Shown piece after piece: positions 1-8,965 of a stretch of DNA of 64,000 nt (position 1 is the first letter of the stretch; every line of letters begins with the position of its first letter). The notes under the pieces are model-generated. The model had not been told where the DNA came from. It saw nothing but the letters and a program-made list of their open reading frames with translations, and made no database searches. This stretch comes from Methanobacteriota archaeon (GTDB taxonomy: Archaea > Halobacteriota > Methanomicrobia > Methanomicrobiales > Methanoculleaceae): the NCBI GenBank assembly GCA_016841955.1, contig JAENYE010000001.1, forward strand, positions 694,025 through 758,024, in the 5' to 3' direction. The position numbers were made by a program, and so were the translations under genes.

Positions 1-648
1 CGCGGCGAGCTGGGTGTCGTCGGCGAAGTACTGGAGGAACATCGTCCCCGCCGTGAAGAGGGAGGAGAGGGCGACGCCGGCGAGCACCATCACCTCGGGA
101 GACGCTCCGCGTATCCGGGAGATGAGCAGGATCACCGCGGTGGCGAGGAGACAGAAGACGAACGCCACCATCGTCGTCAGGTAGGGGTTGTTCAGGGTGA
201 CGGCGTCGGCAACCGTCGAATGCATCTCTCCCGCGCCGAGGAGGATGACCGAGACGGCCGCCCCGAAGGCGCCGGCGTTCGAGATGCCGAGCGTAAACGG
301 CGATCCGAGCGGGTTTCGGAGGATCGACTGCATGGCGACGCCCGCCACCGAGAGCCCTATCCCGGCGACGATCGCGGCAAGCGCCTGCGGGAGGCGGATG
401 TTCCAGACGATCCGGTCGGTGCTGGAAACGCTTGCTACGGTGCCGGGGTGGATAAACGCGTCGATCCGATCGATAATACCGTTCACGATGGAGAGAAAGA
501 CCTCGGACGGGGGGATGCCGACCGCGCCGACCGATATGGATACGATCAGGAGGAGGAAGAGGAGGACTATCCCCCCGAGTATCCAGAGGTGCTTCTTCCG
601 CACGTAGCCCAGGTAGTCTTTTGGGATGACCCCGTCTGCAAAGTGCAT
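1..648 (-). CDS. FecCD-family ABC transporter permease (partial)
   Basis: The reading frame on the minus strand starts at an ATG at 648 and stays open to the window edge, giving 216 residues of a protein that continues outside. After a short cytoplasmic N-terminus there is a hydrophobic segment (about residues 22-42), then the stretch IRLPQALAAIVAGIGLSVAG and MQSILRNPLGSPFTLGIS, which are hallmarks of FecCD/BtuC permeases for iron-siderophore or cobalamin import. A GAGGG-like site lies about 10 bases upstream of the start. It follows the binding-protein gene by 30 bases, so the two form one transcription unit; the ATPase gene would be expected beyond base 1. Substrate (ferric chelate, haem or B12) cannot be decided from the sequence. 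Confidence 0.93.
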   Translation of the reverse strand, partial: MHFADGVIPKDYLGYVRKKHLWILGGIVLLFLLLIVSISVGAVGIPPSEVFLSIVNGIIDRIDAFIHPGTVASVSSTDRIVWNIRLPQALAAIVAGIGLSVAGVAMQSILRNPLGSPFTLGISNAGAFGAAVSVILLGAGEMHSTVADAVTLNNPYLTTMVAFVFCLLATAVILLISRIRGASPEVMVLAGVALSSLFTAGTMFLQYFADDTQLAA

Positions 649-678
649 CTCTTCATACCCTCCTGTTCGAGCCCGACG

Positions 679-1845
679 CTACAGCTGGATCTCCGCGAAC
701 CCAAGGTTCCTGTACTGGCTGTTGTGGTCCTCAAAGACCGGTTTCCCGACGAAGAACGTGTAGATCTCGTTCGCTTTTTCCTCCGGGTCGACGTCGGCGA
801 ACCGGTCGGGGTACAGGGTCTTGCCGATGAAGTAGGCGTCGGCAAGTATGGTCTCGTAGTTCACGCTGTAGTAGTTGTACGGGAGGACGCCGTAGACCCT
901 GCCTTCCTTCGCGGCAGAGAGGCCCTGGAGTGCGGGATCGGTCTTGAGCTCGCCGATCGCCCCGTCATTCTCCATCTGGGTCGTGCCGGTATCGATGAAG
1001 ATGTACCCGGGGTCCCAGTCGACGAGGGCCTCTTTCGCGACGTCGGCGTGGGCCGTGCCGAGTCCTGCGGCGACGTTGTTTGCGTTGACCCAGAGGAACG
1101 GCGGGTAGGCTGGTTCGGTGGAGATGATGCCGTGGGCGCCTGCCGAGGAGACGCCGCCGATATAGACCGTCTTCTGGTCCGCTTCGGGGATGTCCGCGGT
1201 CCGGTTTTCAAGGTCGGCTATCGTCGCCTCGACGTAGGCGATCACCTCTTCCGCCCGGTCCTGCTTACCGAGGACCTGACCCATCGTGCGGAGGCCGCCG
1301 TACAACTCGGCCTTCTCGACGTCGTTCCTGAGCGACCCGTAGGGGAACGCCACGACCGGGATGCCCGTCCTCTCCTGGAGTTCGTCGGCCTCGGCGGCAC
1401 TGGTTGCGTATGCCGTTCCGGACGACCCCGTCTTGAAGATGACCGAGGGATCGATACCGAGGATCTTCTCGGGATCGTCCTTACCCCGGAACTCGCCGAT
1501 CAGGGGGAGGTCCCTGAACTGTGCTCCGTAGGCAAGGGTATAGGGCCGCCCTTCTATCGTCTGTTCCTCTTTCTCGATGCTGTCGACGCCGACAGTGAGG
1601 TCCTGGCTCTGCAGGTAGACGAGGTAGCGGAGGCACCCGGCACCCGAGCAGACGGCGCTTTGTGGGGGCGACGAGACGGTGACCGTCCGGTTGAACCCGT
1701 CGACAATCGAGGCTGTCGTGTCGGTGTCCCCCTGGGGGACGGTCGAACCGGTATCGGTGCCGGTGCATCCGGCGGCGAACATAGCGAGAACGAGGGCCGC
1801 AAGCACCGCGGCCGCGAGAAGACCTGTGTATCGAAACGGTGACAT
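679..1845 (-). CDS. ABC transporter substrate-binding lipoprotein (iron-complex/B12 type)
   Basis: 388 residues. The N-terminus has a hydrophobic segment ending in FAAGC, a lipobox, so the mature protein should be lipid-anchored outside the membrane. The rest matches the class III periplasmic-binding fold (PF01497) that feeds FecCD permeases: an N-terminal lobe, a long connecting helix near the middle (GGLRTMGQVLGKQDRAEEVI), and a C-terminal lobe. No ribosome site precedes the ATG at 1845, but a TATA element lies about 30 bases upstream, so the mRNA is probably leaderless. The permease gene follows directly. Two palindromes just upstream of the TATA element suggest metal-dependent control. 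Confidence 0.93.
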   Translation of the reverse strand: MSPFRYTGLLAAAVLAALVLAMFAAGCTGTDTGSTVPQGDTDTTASIVDGFNRTVTVSSPPQSAVCSGAGCLRYLVYLQSQDLTVGVDSIEKEEQTIEGRPYTLAYGAQFRDLPLIGEFRGKDDPEKILGIDPSVIFKTGSSGTAYATSAAEADELQERTGIPVVAFPYGSLRNDVEKAELYGGLRTMGQVLGKQDRAEEVIAYVEATIADLENRTADIPEADQKTVYIGGVSSAGAHGIISTEPAYPPFLWVNANNVAAGLGTAHADVAKEALVDWDPGYIFIDTGTTQMENDGAIGELKTDPALQGLSAAKEGRVYGVLPYNYYSVNYETILADAYFIGKTLYPDRFADVDPEEKANEIYTFFVGKPVFEDHNSQYRNLGFAEIQL

Positions 1846-1870
1846 ACTAATACCAATAGTCGTAACACTG

Positions 1871-1924
1871 TTTATTATAGTTATCGAATTAGCACCTATC
1901 TGGTGTGACTAATTGAAAATTAGT
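1871..1924 (-). promoter_or_regulatory. promoter with two overlapping operator-like palindromes
   Basis: Read on the minus strand, a TATA element (ACTATAATAAAC region, 1871-1881) lies about 30 bases upstream of the ATG at 1845. Directly upstream of it are two dyads. The first spans 1887-1914 (AATTAGCACC ... GGTG TGA CTAATT, imperfect). The second, 1908-1924, is perfect: ACTAATT gaa AATTAGT. They share the CTAATT half-site. This arrangement resembles sites of DtxR/IdeR/MntR-type archaeal metal regulators, and the gene controlled is a metal-chelate importer; the regulator's identity is inference. Confidence 0.6.
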
Positions 1925-2116
1925 ATTACCTGCGCCGGTGGTCGGCCGTGCCGGTTCATGAGCCCAAACCGTGTATGCCGCATCTGCCGCGCTCTCCGGC
2001 GGAAATCGGGTCCACTCCCGCAAGACGGATAACTATTATGGGCGACCGGGCTAATCCCTGGAACAGGACACCGGTCATGCAACCCCGGCACGACCGGCAT
2101 ACAACGAGGGATATGC

Positions 2117-4213
2117 ATGCCGGAGAGAATGTTAACCGAATCTGAGGGATATCGCCTGCTGGACTCGTGCGGGATACCTGTGCCGCCCCACCACCTGGCT
2201 ACCAGCGCCGGCGATGCACGGGCGGCCGCAGGGCGGATAGGCTACCCCGTCGTCATGAAGGTCATCTCTCCGCAGATCGTCCACAAAAGCGACGTCGGCG
2301 GAGTCATCACCGGGATCGAGGGGCCCGATGAGGCTGAAGAAGCGTTCCGGGCTATCATGCAGAACAGTGCCGCCCGGGCCCCGGAGGCGAAGGTCGCCGG
2401 TATCATCGTGGAGAAGCAGATGCCCGGAGGACTCGAGGTGCTGATCGGCGGGAAGACCGACCCGTCGTTCGGGAAGGTCATCACGTTCGGTCTCGGAGGG
2501 AAACTGGTGGAACTCCTTGAAGACGTCTCCATCCGCATGCTCCCCGTCACCGACGACGAGATCCGCAGGATGATCCGGGAGATCGAGGGCTACCGGCTCA
2601 TCCGGGGATACCGGGGAGAGCCCCCGAAGGACGAGGAGGCGCTTGTCCGCATCATCGCCGCGATGGCACAGAACTTCATCGAGGACCCGCGAATCCGGGA
2701 GTTCGACTTGAACCCGGTCATCGTGTACGAGGAAGGAGCCAGCGTCGTCGATGCGAGGATCATCGTAGGGGATACCGCCGGGGGCGAGGCCGCCCGCCTC
2801 AGGGTCCGGGCACCCCCGGATATCTTCTACCCGGACTCCATCGCCGTGATCGGCGCCTCCGCAAGCCCGAACAAGGTTGGCTACTCCGTCCTCCGGAACC
2901 TGCTCTCCTTTCCCGGGAACCTCTATCCGGTCAACCCGGCGCGGACGGAACTCTTCGGGCGAAAGACATACCCTTCCGTGAAAGAGATCCCGGGCCCGGT
3001 CGACTGGGCGGTCATCGCCGTGCCGGCCCGCCTCGTCCCGGGGGTGATGGAGGAGTGCGGGGAGAAAGGCGTCAGGCTCGCTGTCATCGTCACCGCCGGG
3101 TTCCGCGAGATCGGCGGCGCCGGCGCGGCCCTCGAAGAGGAGGTCGTGACGATAGCAAAACGGCACTCTATCCGGATCATCGGCCCGAACTGCCTCGGGA
3201 TCATGATGCCGCACCAGGGGATCAATGCCACGTTCGACCCGGTCTCGCCGAGGGCCGGGGACGTCGCCTTCATCTCCCAGAGCGGCGCGATCATCACCAC
3301 CGTCGTCGACTGGAGCCTCCCGGAAGAGTTCGGGTTCTCGAGCGTCATCAGCGTCGGCAACCAGGCGGACCTCGGGTTTGAGCACTACCTCAGGTTCGCC
3401 GAGCAGGACCCAAAGACCCGGTCGGTCACCCTGTACGTCGAGGAGATCCAGGACGGGCGCGGTTTTGCGCAGATCGTGCGTGAGGTCGCCGGGAGAAAGC
3501 CGGTGGTGGCGGTGAAGTCCGGGTCGTCCCGGAAGGGCAAGGCTGCGGCATCGTCCCATACCGGCTCGCTTGCCGGGAGTTACGATGTCTATGTCGCGGC
3601 GTTCAGGCAGGCGGGGGTGATCCCGGCCAGGAGCCTGCGGGATGCCTTTAACCTGGCGGAACTCCTGGCGTCCGAGGGCTGCCCGCGGGGAAAGCGCGCG
3701 ATCGCCGTCACCAGTGCGGGAGGGTTCGCCGTCCTCGCCTCCGACTACGCCGAGACGCACGGGGTCGATATGGTCGACCTCCCTGAAGACGTGCTTCGTG
3801 AACTCAACGCGTTCCTGCCGCCGTTCTGGAACCACGCGAACCCCATGGATATCCTCGGGGATGCCGACGCCACGCGGTTCGCCGCTCTCTTCGACGTGCT
3901 GATCCGGCACCAGGACTTCTGGGATATCGCGTTCGTGATCGCCGTGCCGACCACGCTCGTCGATCCGGCACACGTTGCAAATGAGATCGTCCGGTTCTCC
4001 CGGAACACGAAGAAGATGGTGGTGGGCTGTATGCTTGGCGGCGACAGCATCAGGAGCGGCCTGCGCATCCTCCGGGGTTCCCGGATCCCGAACTTCTCGG
4101 AGCTTGAGGATGCGTTCAAGGCGGTGGGAAGCATCCTTGAGGTCAGGGCCGCATGGCAGGGTGAGCGGTCCCGCCTGCCCCACGACGACCGTTATCCGGG
4201 CGGCGGACAGTAA
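2117..4213 (+). CDS. ADP-forming acyl-CoA synthetase, fused beta-alpha form
   Basis: 698 residues. Residues about 1-225 are the ATP-grasp (beta) part, with IVHKSDVGGV (His56) near the nucleotide-binding region. Residues about 235-690 are the CoA-binding and ligase (alpha) part, with the GASASPNKVGYSVLRNL nucleotide/CoA-binding motif, GPNCLGI, and SSHTGSLAG near residue 481, which carries the histidine expected to be phosphorylated in this family. The enzyme class interconverts acyl-CoA, ADP and phosphate with acid, CoA and ATP. In a methanogen it probably handles acetyl-CoA or branched/aryl acyl-CoA from 2-oxoacid oxidoreductases. GAGGG six bases before the ATG supports the start. Domain order beta-alpha in one chain differs from the separate subunits of Pyrococcus. 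Confidence 0.93.
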   Translation: MPERMLTESEGYRLLDSCGIPVPPHHLATSAGDARAAAGRIGYPVVMKVISPQIVHKSDVGGVITGIEGPDEAEEAFRAIMQNSAARAPEAKVAGIIVEKQMPGGLEVLIGGKTDPSFGKVITFGLGGKLVELLEDVSIRMLPVTDDEIRRMIREIEGYRLIRGYRGEPPKDEEALVRIIAAMAQNFIEDPRIREFDLNPVIVYEEGASVVDARIIVGDTAGGEAARLRVRAPPDIFYPDSIAVIGASASPNKVGYSVLRNLLSFPGNLYPVNPARTELFGRKTYPSVKEIPGPVDWAVIAVPARLVPGVMEECGEKGVRLAVIVTAGFREIGGAGAALEEEVVTIAKRHSIRIIGPNCLGIMMPHQGINATFDPVSPRAGDVAFISQSGAIITTVVDWSLPEEFGFSSVISVGNQADLGFEHYLRFAEQDPKTRSVTLYVEEIQDGRGFAQIVREVAGRKPVVAVKSGSSRKGKAAASSHTGSLAGSYDVYVAAFRQAGVIPARSLRDAFNLAELLASEGCPRGKRAIAVTSAGGFAVLASDYAETHGVDMVDLPEDVLRELNAFLPPFWNHANPMDILGDADATRFAALFDVLIRHQDFWDIAFVIAVPTTLVDPAHVANEIVRFSRNTKKMVVGCMLGGDSIRSGLRILRGSRIPNFSELEDAFKAVGSILEVRAAWQGERSRLPHDDRYPGGGQ

Positions 4214-4242
4214 CGTCTATTCCCCCTCCGTATTCCCGGAAA

Positions 4243-4252
4243 CCTTTTATAT
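4243..4252 (+). promoter_or_regulatory. TATA element of the MBL-rhodanese gene
   Basis: CCTTTTATAT lies in the 104-base gap before the next gene. Initiation would fall near 4275, leaving a leader of about 40 bases that contains the GGGAG ribosome site at 4303-4307. Confidence 0.55.
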
Positions 4253-4317
4253 GCCTCTCCCGTATTCCGGCGCATCGGAACGGGGGACGGGACCCATCAC
4301 CCGGGAGATGAATACGG

Positions 4318-5688
4318 ATGCTGTTTGAGAAGATAAAATCCGAGATTCTTGCTCACAATTCATATGTCATCGGGGCGGGCGGAGAGATGGCGGTCATCGA
4401 TCCGAGGCGTGACTGCCAGGTCTACGCGAACATCGCCGAGCACGAGAACATGAAGATCACGAAGATCTTTGAGACGCATAAGAACGAGGACTATGTCATC
4501 GGCTCGCGGGAGCTCGCCCGTCCGACCGGGGCGGAGATCTTCCACGGGGCACGGGAAGAATTCGGGTTCGGCACCCCTGTCCGGGAAGGGGAGACATTCA
4601 GGCTCGGTCCCCTCGAGCTTGAGGTCCTGGAGACCCCCGGCCACACCGCAGAAAGCATATCGCTCCTGCTCCGTGACCGATCCGTCTCCGACGACCCGTT
4701 GATGGTCTTTACCGGCGATGCGCTCTTTGCCGGTGATGTCGGGAGGACCGATCTCGCCGGCGAGGACCGGCGGCGGGAGATGTCGGAGATGCTGTATGCG
4801 AGCCTGCACGAGAAACTTCTCCCGCTCCCCGACGGCGTGATCGTCTGCCCCGCCCACGGCGCCGGTTCGGTCTGCGGCGGGAATATCAGCGACCGGGAGT
4901 ACACGACCATCGGGTTTGAGGCGGCGACGAATCGGCTGCTCTCGATGGAGAGGGAAGAGTTCGTCGAGTACAAGGTGAGCGAACGGCTCTACGAGCCGCC
5001 GTATTTTACGGTGATGCGAAAACTCAACCGGGAAGGCCCGCCCCTGATCTACAACCTGCCGCACCTGCGGGCCTATACGGCCCGGGAGCTACGATCGCTC
5101 CTGAACCAGAAGGCGCAGGTCGTCGACATCCGGTCTCCGACGAGCTTCGCCGGCGGACACATCCCCGGGACCATCAACATCTGGCGGAAAGGCCTTCCCC
5201 TCTACATGGGTTACTACTTGAACTACGAGGATCCGATCGTCCTCGTGGACGACTTCAACCTGGACATGGATCACGTGGTGCGCCACTTCGTGAGGCTCGG
5301 CTACGACAACATCGCGGGATACCTCTCGGGCGGGTTTCCGGCCTGGTTCAAGCAGGGTGAGGAGATCGAGAGGACCGGCACCTGGTCCTCCTCCGACCTT
5401 GCGGAGCACCTGGACGACCCGCCGGTCTGGGTTCTCGACGTGCGCAACGTCAACCACCGGGAGGAGGACGGCCACATCGCGGGCTCCCACCATATCTACG
5501 TCGGGCAACTCGAAGAGCACCTGGCGGAGATCCCGGAGGAGAAGCAGATCGTCGTCCACTGCGACGCCGGGTTCAAGGGGAGCCTCGCGGCAAGCATCCT
5601 CCAGAAGCACGGGTTCCGGCACGTCATCAACCTGCTCGGCGGCACCATCGGCTGGGAAGCGGCGAATTATCCGCTGGTTAAGGACTGA
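4318..5688 (+). CDS. persulfide-dioxygenase-like MBL protein with two rhodanese domains
   Basis: 456 residues: metallo-beta-lactamase fold (about 1-240), rhodanese domain 1 (about 255-345) and rhodanese domain 2 (about 358-455). The family oxidises glutathione or low-molecular-weight persulfides and moves sulfane sulfur. The usual HxHxDH motif reads ETHKNEDY, so the second His is Asn56 and the last is Tyr59. The three positions matching the iron ligands of human ETHE1 are kept: His54, His109 (TPGHT) and Asp134 (FTGD). Rhodanese 1 lacks its cysteine; rhodanese 2 has HCDAGFKGS with Cys415. This suggests a mononuclear-iron enzyme with one active sulfurtransferase domain, but activity is inferred. 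ATG at 4318 follows GGGAG by 10 bases. Confidence 0.88.
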   Translation: MLFEKIKSEILAHNSYVIGAGGEMAVIDPRRDCQVYANIAEHENMKITKIFETHKNEDYVIGSRELARPTGAEIFHGAREEFGFGTPVREGETFRLGPLELEVLETPGHTAESISLLLRDRSVSDDPLMVFTGDALFAGDVGRTDLAGEDRRREMSEMLYASLHEKLLPLPDGVIVCPAHGAGSVCGGNISDREYTTIGFEAATNRLLSMEREEFVEYKVSERLYEPPYFTVMRKLNREGPPLIYNLPHLRAYTARELRSLLNQKAQVVDIRSPTSFAGGHIPGTINIWRKGLPLYMGYYLNYEDPIVLVDDFNLDMDHVVRHFVRLGYDNIAGYLSGGFPAWFKQGEEIERTGTWSSSDLAEHLDDPPVWVLDVRNVNHREEDGHIAGSHHIYVGQLEEHLAEIPEEKQIVVHCDAGFKGSLAASILQKHGFRHVINLLGGTIGWEAANYPLVKD

Positions 5689-5779
5689 TCCATTTCCATT
5701 ATTTCTTTCCCGGGTTTTCTCAAAAGGGGGTCCCGCCGGGCAGTCCAGTGACGGGCGTCTCTCTTCGGTGCACCATTCC

Positions 5780-5839
5780 TTCACGCGAAGACGCGAAGTC
5801 CGTATGGCCGCTGGCGGTCCCCTTCGCGCCTTCGCGTGA
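5780..5839. repeat. long inverted repeat (TTCACGCGAAG family)
   Basis: TTCACGCGAAGACGCGAAG (5780-5798) pairs with CTTCGCGCCTTCGCGTGA (5822-5839) with one mismatch, around a 23-base loop. It lies between the convergent ends of the MBL-rhodanese and OsmC genes and may act as a bidirectional terminator. A second copy of the same family is at 39676-39764. Confidence 0.8.
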
Positions 5840-5872
5840 GATCCTGTCCTCGCCCTCCTACCGCCCGACCCC

Positions 5873-6571
5873 TCACGCCGCCCTCGTCTCCTCCCACCCG
5901 ATACAGACCCTGATCGGCACCCTGCCTTCAAGCGAAGCCGCGACCGGGGAGCGCCGGTAGCCGTGATGCACGAGTTCCTCGATCTTCTCCCGCGGTGCGT
6001 CTGCATCCACCCGGACGGTCAGGCGGATCTCCTCCAGGCCGGGTCGCGGCTCACGGTGCTCCAGCTCCTGTCCTTCGGACAGTCGCCGCTCGAAAACGCT
6101 TCGCGTTTTCTCGTGCTCCGTTCCTCGAAACCCTGCGGGTTTCTCGAACTCCTGTCCTACGGACAGTCGTTCTCCGGAACGTCGCGGCTCGAAGCCTGAC
6201 GGCTTCTCGAGCTCCTGTCCTTCGGACAGTCGCACCTCAAAGAACCCCCCAAGATCGAGGTCGCCCTCGACATCGATCTCGATCGAATCGACCTCGATCC
6301 CGTCTTCAGCCGCGCTGTAGGCGATACCGACCGCGATGCAGGCGGAAAGACCCGTCAGCACCAGTTCCGTCGGGCTTGCTCCCCGGTTGGTCCCGCCGAG
6401 GAGGACCGGTTCGTCGGCCGGAATGGCGAAGTTCCGGACGATCGTGGTGGAGTGCGCACCGCCGTTCCAGCTCGTGATGCCGGAGAGGGTTCTCCTGCCC
6501 ACCGCCGCATCCTTCCGCATTGCCTCCGTGAGGGCGTTCACCCTCTCCATATCGACACCGTTTCGCATCAT
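5873..6571 (-). CDS. OsmC-family protein with in-frame palindromic-repeat insertion
   Basis: 232 residues from the ATG at 6571, chosen because GAGGAG lies nine bases upstream; the frame extends 20 codons further without a ribosome site. OsmC/Ohr proteins reduce organic hydroperoxides or are single-cysteine relatives of unclear role. The first half has SPTELVLTGLSACIAVGIAY with the conserved cysteine; the place of the second cysteine reads RRSPVAASL, so only one reactive Cys remains. Between GGFFEV and RPGLEEIRLTV the protein holds about 62 extra residues made of repeats such as RLSEGQELEKPSGFE and RLSVGQEFEKPAGF. At DNA level this insert (about 6047-6232) is a chain of tri-loop hairpins and its length is a multiple of three. 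Confidence 0.88.
   Translation of the reverse strand: MMRNGVDMERVNALTEAMRKDAAVGRRTLSGITSWNGGAHSTTIVRNFAIPADEPVLLGGTNRGASPTELVLTGLSACIAVGIAYSAAEDGIEVDSIEIDVEGDLDLGGFFEVRLSEGQELEKPSGFEPRRSGERLSVGQEFEKPAGFRGTEHEKTRSVFERRLSEGQELEHREPRPGLEEIRLTVRVDADAPREKIEELVHHGYRRSPVAASLEGRVPIRVCIGWEETRAA
6047..6232. repeat. in-frame array of tri-loop hairpins inside the OsmC gene
   Basis: About 186 bases with at least six short hairpins: CTGTCC-TTC-GGACAG (twice), CTGTCC-TAC-GGACAG, GAAAACGC-TTC-GCGTTTTC, GAAACCC-TGC-GGGTTTC and GAAGCC-TGAC-GGCTTC. They are separated by short spacers of the type TCG-nn-CTC (TCGAACTC, TCGAGCTC). The same modules occur outside genes near 22.3 kb, 39.6 kb, 46.1 kb and 54.4 kb. 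The interruption keeps the OsmC frame. Confidence 0.85.
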
Positions 6572-6644
6572 CGTACCAGACTCCTCGCAAGGCTGCAGTA
6601 CCCGCCGGCGTATCTCTCGCCGGACGGGCACCGGAATCCTGCTA

Positions 6645-8810
6645 TCAGGTGATAGGTTCCGGCGATTTCCCTGTCGACCTTACGAGCCGCAACATCTCGT
6701 CGGGATCGGTCGTCGGGATGTCGCAGGCGTAGTTGGTGCAGACGTATGCCGTCGCCCTCCCTTCGACCATCTCGATATCCCGGGTAAACCCGGCTATCCC
6801 CACAATCTCCGGGCTCTCCTCGTCGGCGGGGCGGAAGATGACGATAGCGTCGGGTGCATAGTGCGACCGGATGGCGCTGACCATCGCTTTTGTGTCCTCC
6901 GCGCCCGGGACCCCGGATATGATCACCTCGAAGTTCGGCCCCAGCATGAACTCAAGGCCGGTGAGGAAGTGGGCGTAGGCGGGAGGGGACTCGCCAACCG
7001 TATCGGCAAAGACCTGCCGCATCCGCTCGCTCGTCTCCTCGAGTTCGAGGTTCGCCGTCATCCGGCCGAGGGCGAAGAGGGCATACATGGCCACGCTGTT
7101 GCCGGAGGGTATCGCCCCGTCATAGACCGGTTTCTGGCGGACGGGGACGTCACTGTCGTCCGGCACAAAGAAGAATCCTCCATGGTTGCAGTCCCAGTAG
7201 TGGGCGACGAGATCCCGGGAGAGTTCTGTGGCGGTCCGGAGATAGCCGGGGGAGAACGATGCCTCGTAGATCTCGATGAGAGCCCAGATCATGAACGCGT
7301 AATCGTCGAGGGTCGCCGGCAGGCCGGCCTCACCGTTCCGGTAGCGGTGGAGGAGCCGCCCGTCCGGCCGGCGAAGATTGGCGAGGACGAACGCGGCTCC
7401 CCTCTCCGCGGCCGCCAGGTAATCCGGGTCGTCGAAGACCCGGGCCGCCTTTGCCAGGGCGGCGATCATGAGGGCGTTCCAGTCGGTGAGGATCTTGTCG
7501 TCCTTCCCCGGGCGGACCCGCTCTTTTTGGGCTGCAAAGAGTTTCTGCCGGGCCCCCTCCACGAACCACGCCAGGTCCTCTTCCGAGGTCGAGAACACGT
7601 GGACCCAGGATGCCAGAGGGCGCCGCAGGCGGAGGATGTTTTTGCCCGTCTTCCTCCCGCCGGGCTCCTCCCGGTAGTTGCCGGGATCCGTGACGCCGAA
7701 GATCCGGGAGAACCGCTCCCCGTCCTCTTCCCCGAGGATCCGGAGGATCTCGTCCTTCGTCCAGACGTAGAACTTCCCCTCCTCGCCCTCGCTGTCCGCG
7801 TCCTCCGCCGAGTAGAAACCACCGCCCGGATCGGTCATCTCCCGCATGACGTAGGCGATCACCTCCCGGGCGGTCCTGGCGAACTCCTCCCTCCCTGTCG
7901 CGAGGTAGGCCTCCGTATATGCTACGACGAGAAGCGCCTGGTCGTAGAGCATCTTCTCGAAGTGCGGGACGAACCACTCCGCGTCCGTCGAGTAGCGGTG
8001 GAACCCATAGCCGAGCTGGTCGAAGAGCCCGCCCCGTCGCATGGCATGCAGCGTCTTCTCGACCATCGAGTACGCCGGCTCCTTCCCGGTCCTGTTCCCG
8101 TACCGGAGCAGGAATATGAGGTTGTGCGGGGTCGGAAACTTGGGTGCATCCCCGAACCCCCCGTTCTCCCCGTCGAAGATCCGGAAGAAGGTATCGTAGG
8201 CCTCATCAAGGGCCGCTTCGGAGAGCTCGCTCTCCCCGGGAGGGGTGCGGGCAGCGCTCTGCAGCGCTTCCAGCACCTGGTCGCCGGCGCTCTCGAGTTC
8301 CTGCCGCTGGCTCTGCCAGATCTTGTTGATCCGGGGGATGAGGTCCAGGAGACCCGTCATCCCGTAGCGGCTCTCCTTTGGGATGTAACTCGCTGCAAAG
8401 AACGGTTTTTGGTCGGCGGTCATGAAGATGGTGAGCGGCCATCCTCCGGCCCCGGTCAGCGTGTGGGCGGCCGCCATGTAGACCTGATCGATATCCGGCC
8501 GCTCCTCGCGGTCAACCTTGATGCAGACGAAGACGTCGTTTAAGAGTTTCGCGACCTGCGGGTCTGCAAACGACTCTTCCTCCATGACGTGGCACCAGTG
8601 GCAGGCCGAGTAGCCGATGGAGAGGAATATCGGTTTGCCCTCCTCCCGCGCCCGGAGAAAAGCTTCTTCACCCCAGGGATACCAGTCGACGGGGTTATGG
8701 GCGTGCTGGAGTAGATATGGGCTCTGTTCTCGGATCAGCCGGTTCGGTGGCGATTCTTCCCGCACCGGCGCTCCTGGCGCTTCCGGGTCGTGTCCGCGTG
8801 CCGGGTTCAT
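6645..8810 (-). CDS. thioredoxin-fold/six-hairpin protein of the YyaL (DUF255) family
   Basis: 721 residues from the ATG at 8810. This start is favoured because AGGGGT lies just before it and a TATA-like CTTTATTAG is about 30 bases upstream; the frame runs 53 codons further upstream without conserved sequence. The N-terminal domain (to about residue 190) is thioredoxin-like with [10 protein letters not shown] (Cys70, Cys73). The remainder is the alpha/alpha-barrel typical of the family (SSP411/YyaL, spermatogenesis-associated protein 20). The biochemical role of the family is not settled. It seems monocistronic and points away from the Hsp20 gene's 3' end. Confidence 0.92.
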   Translation of the reverse strand: MNPARGHDPEAPGAPVREESPPNRLIREQSPYLLQHAHNPVDWYPWGEEAFLRAREEGKPIFLSIGYSACHWCHVMEEESFADPQVAKLLNDVFVCIKVDREERPDIDQVYMAAAHTLTGAGGWPLTIFMTADQKPFFAASYIPKESRYGMTGLLDLIPRINKIWQSQRQELESAGDQVLEALQSAARTPPGESELSEAALDEAYDTFFRIFDGENGGFGDAPKFPTPHNLIFLLRYGNRTGKEPAYSMVEKTLHAMRRGGLFDQLGYGFHRYSTDAEWFVPHFEKMLYDQALLVVAYTEAYLATGREEFARTAREVIAYVMREMTDPGGGFYSAEDADSEGEEGKFYVWTKDEILRILGEEDGERFSRIFGVTDPGNYREEPGGRKTGKNILRLRRPLASWVHVFSTSEEDLAWFVEGARQKLFAAQKERVRPGKDDKILTDWNALMIAALAKAARVFDDPDYLAAAERGAAFVLANLRRPDGRLLHRYRNGEAGLPATLDDYAFMIWALIEIYEASFSPGYLRTATELSRDLVAHYWDCNHGGFFFVPDDSDVPVRQKPVYDGAIPSGNSVAMYALFALGRMTANLELEETSERMRQVFADTVGESPPAYAHFLTGLEFMLGPNFEVIISGVPGAEDTKAMVSAIRSHYAPDAIVIFRPADEESPEIVGIAGFTRDIEMVEGRATAYVCTNYACDIPTTDPDEMLRLVRSTGKSPEPIT

Positions 8811-8965
8811 ACCCCTGACGTGCTGATGCAGGCTAATAAAGGTGACTCTTCCCGGCGGAAGAGTCGCTCCCGGAATGGAACCCCCCCCACTTTCACCGCC
8901 GGGGTGGAGAGTACCTGACGGCGCCCCGTGGAAAAAAGGGAAGAGATCCCGGCCGGTGGCCTTCT

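Noticed and set aside
220-1842. Long plus-strand frame antisense to the ABC transporter genes
   Set aside because: It is the mirror of the binding-protein codons in GC-rich DNA; no protein motif, start context or promoter.
2132-4183. 683-codon minus-strand frame
   Set aside because: Exact antisense of the acyl-CoA synthetase; charged, low-complexity translation without a domain.
6047-6232. CRISPR-like array
   Set aside because: The repeats are adjacent hairpins of varying sequence with 8-base spacers inside a coding gene, not identical repeats with unique 30-40 base spacers.
6336-8543. 735-codon plus-strand frame
   Set aside because: Antisense of the OsmC and YyaL genes; the sense strand has clear domains and initiation signals.
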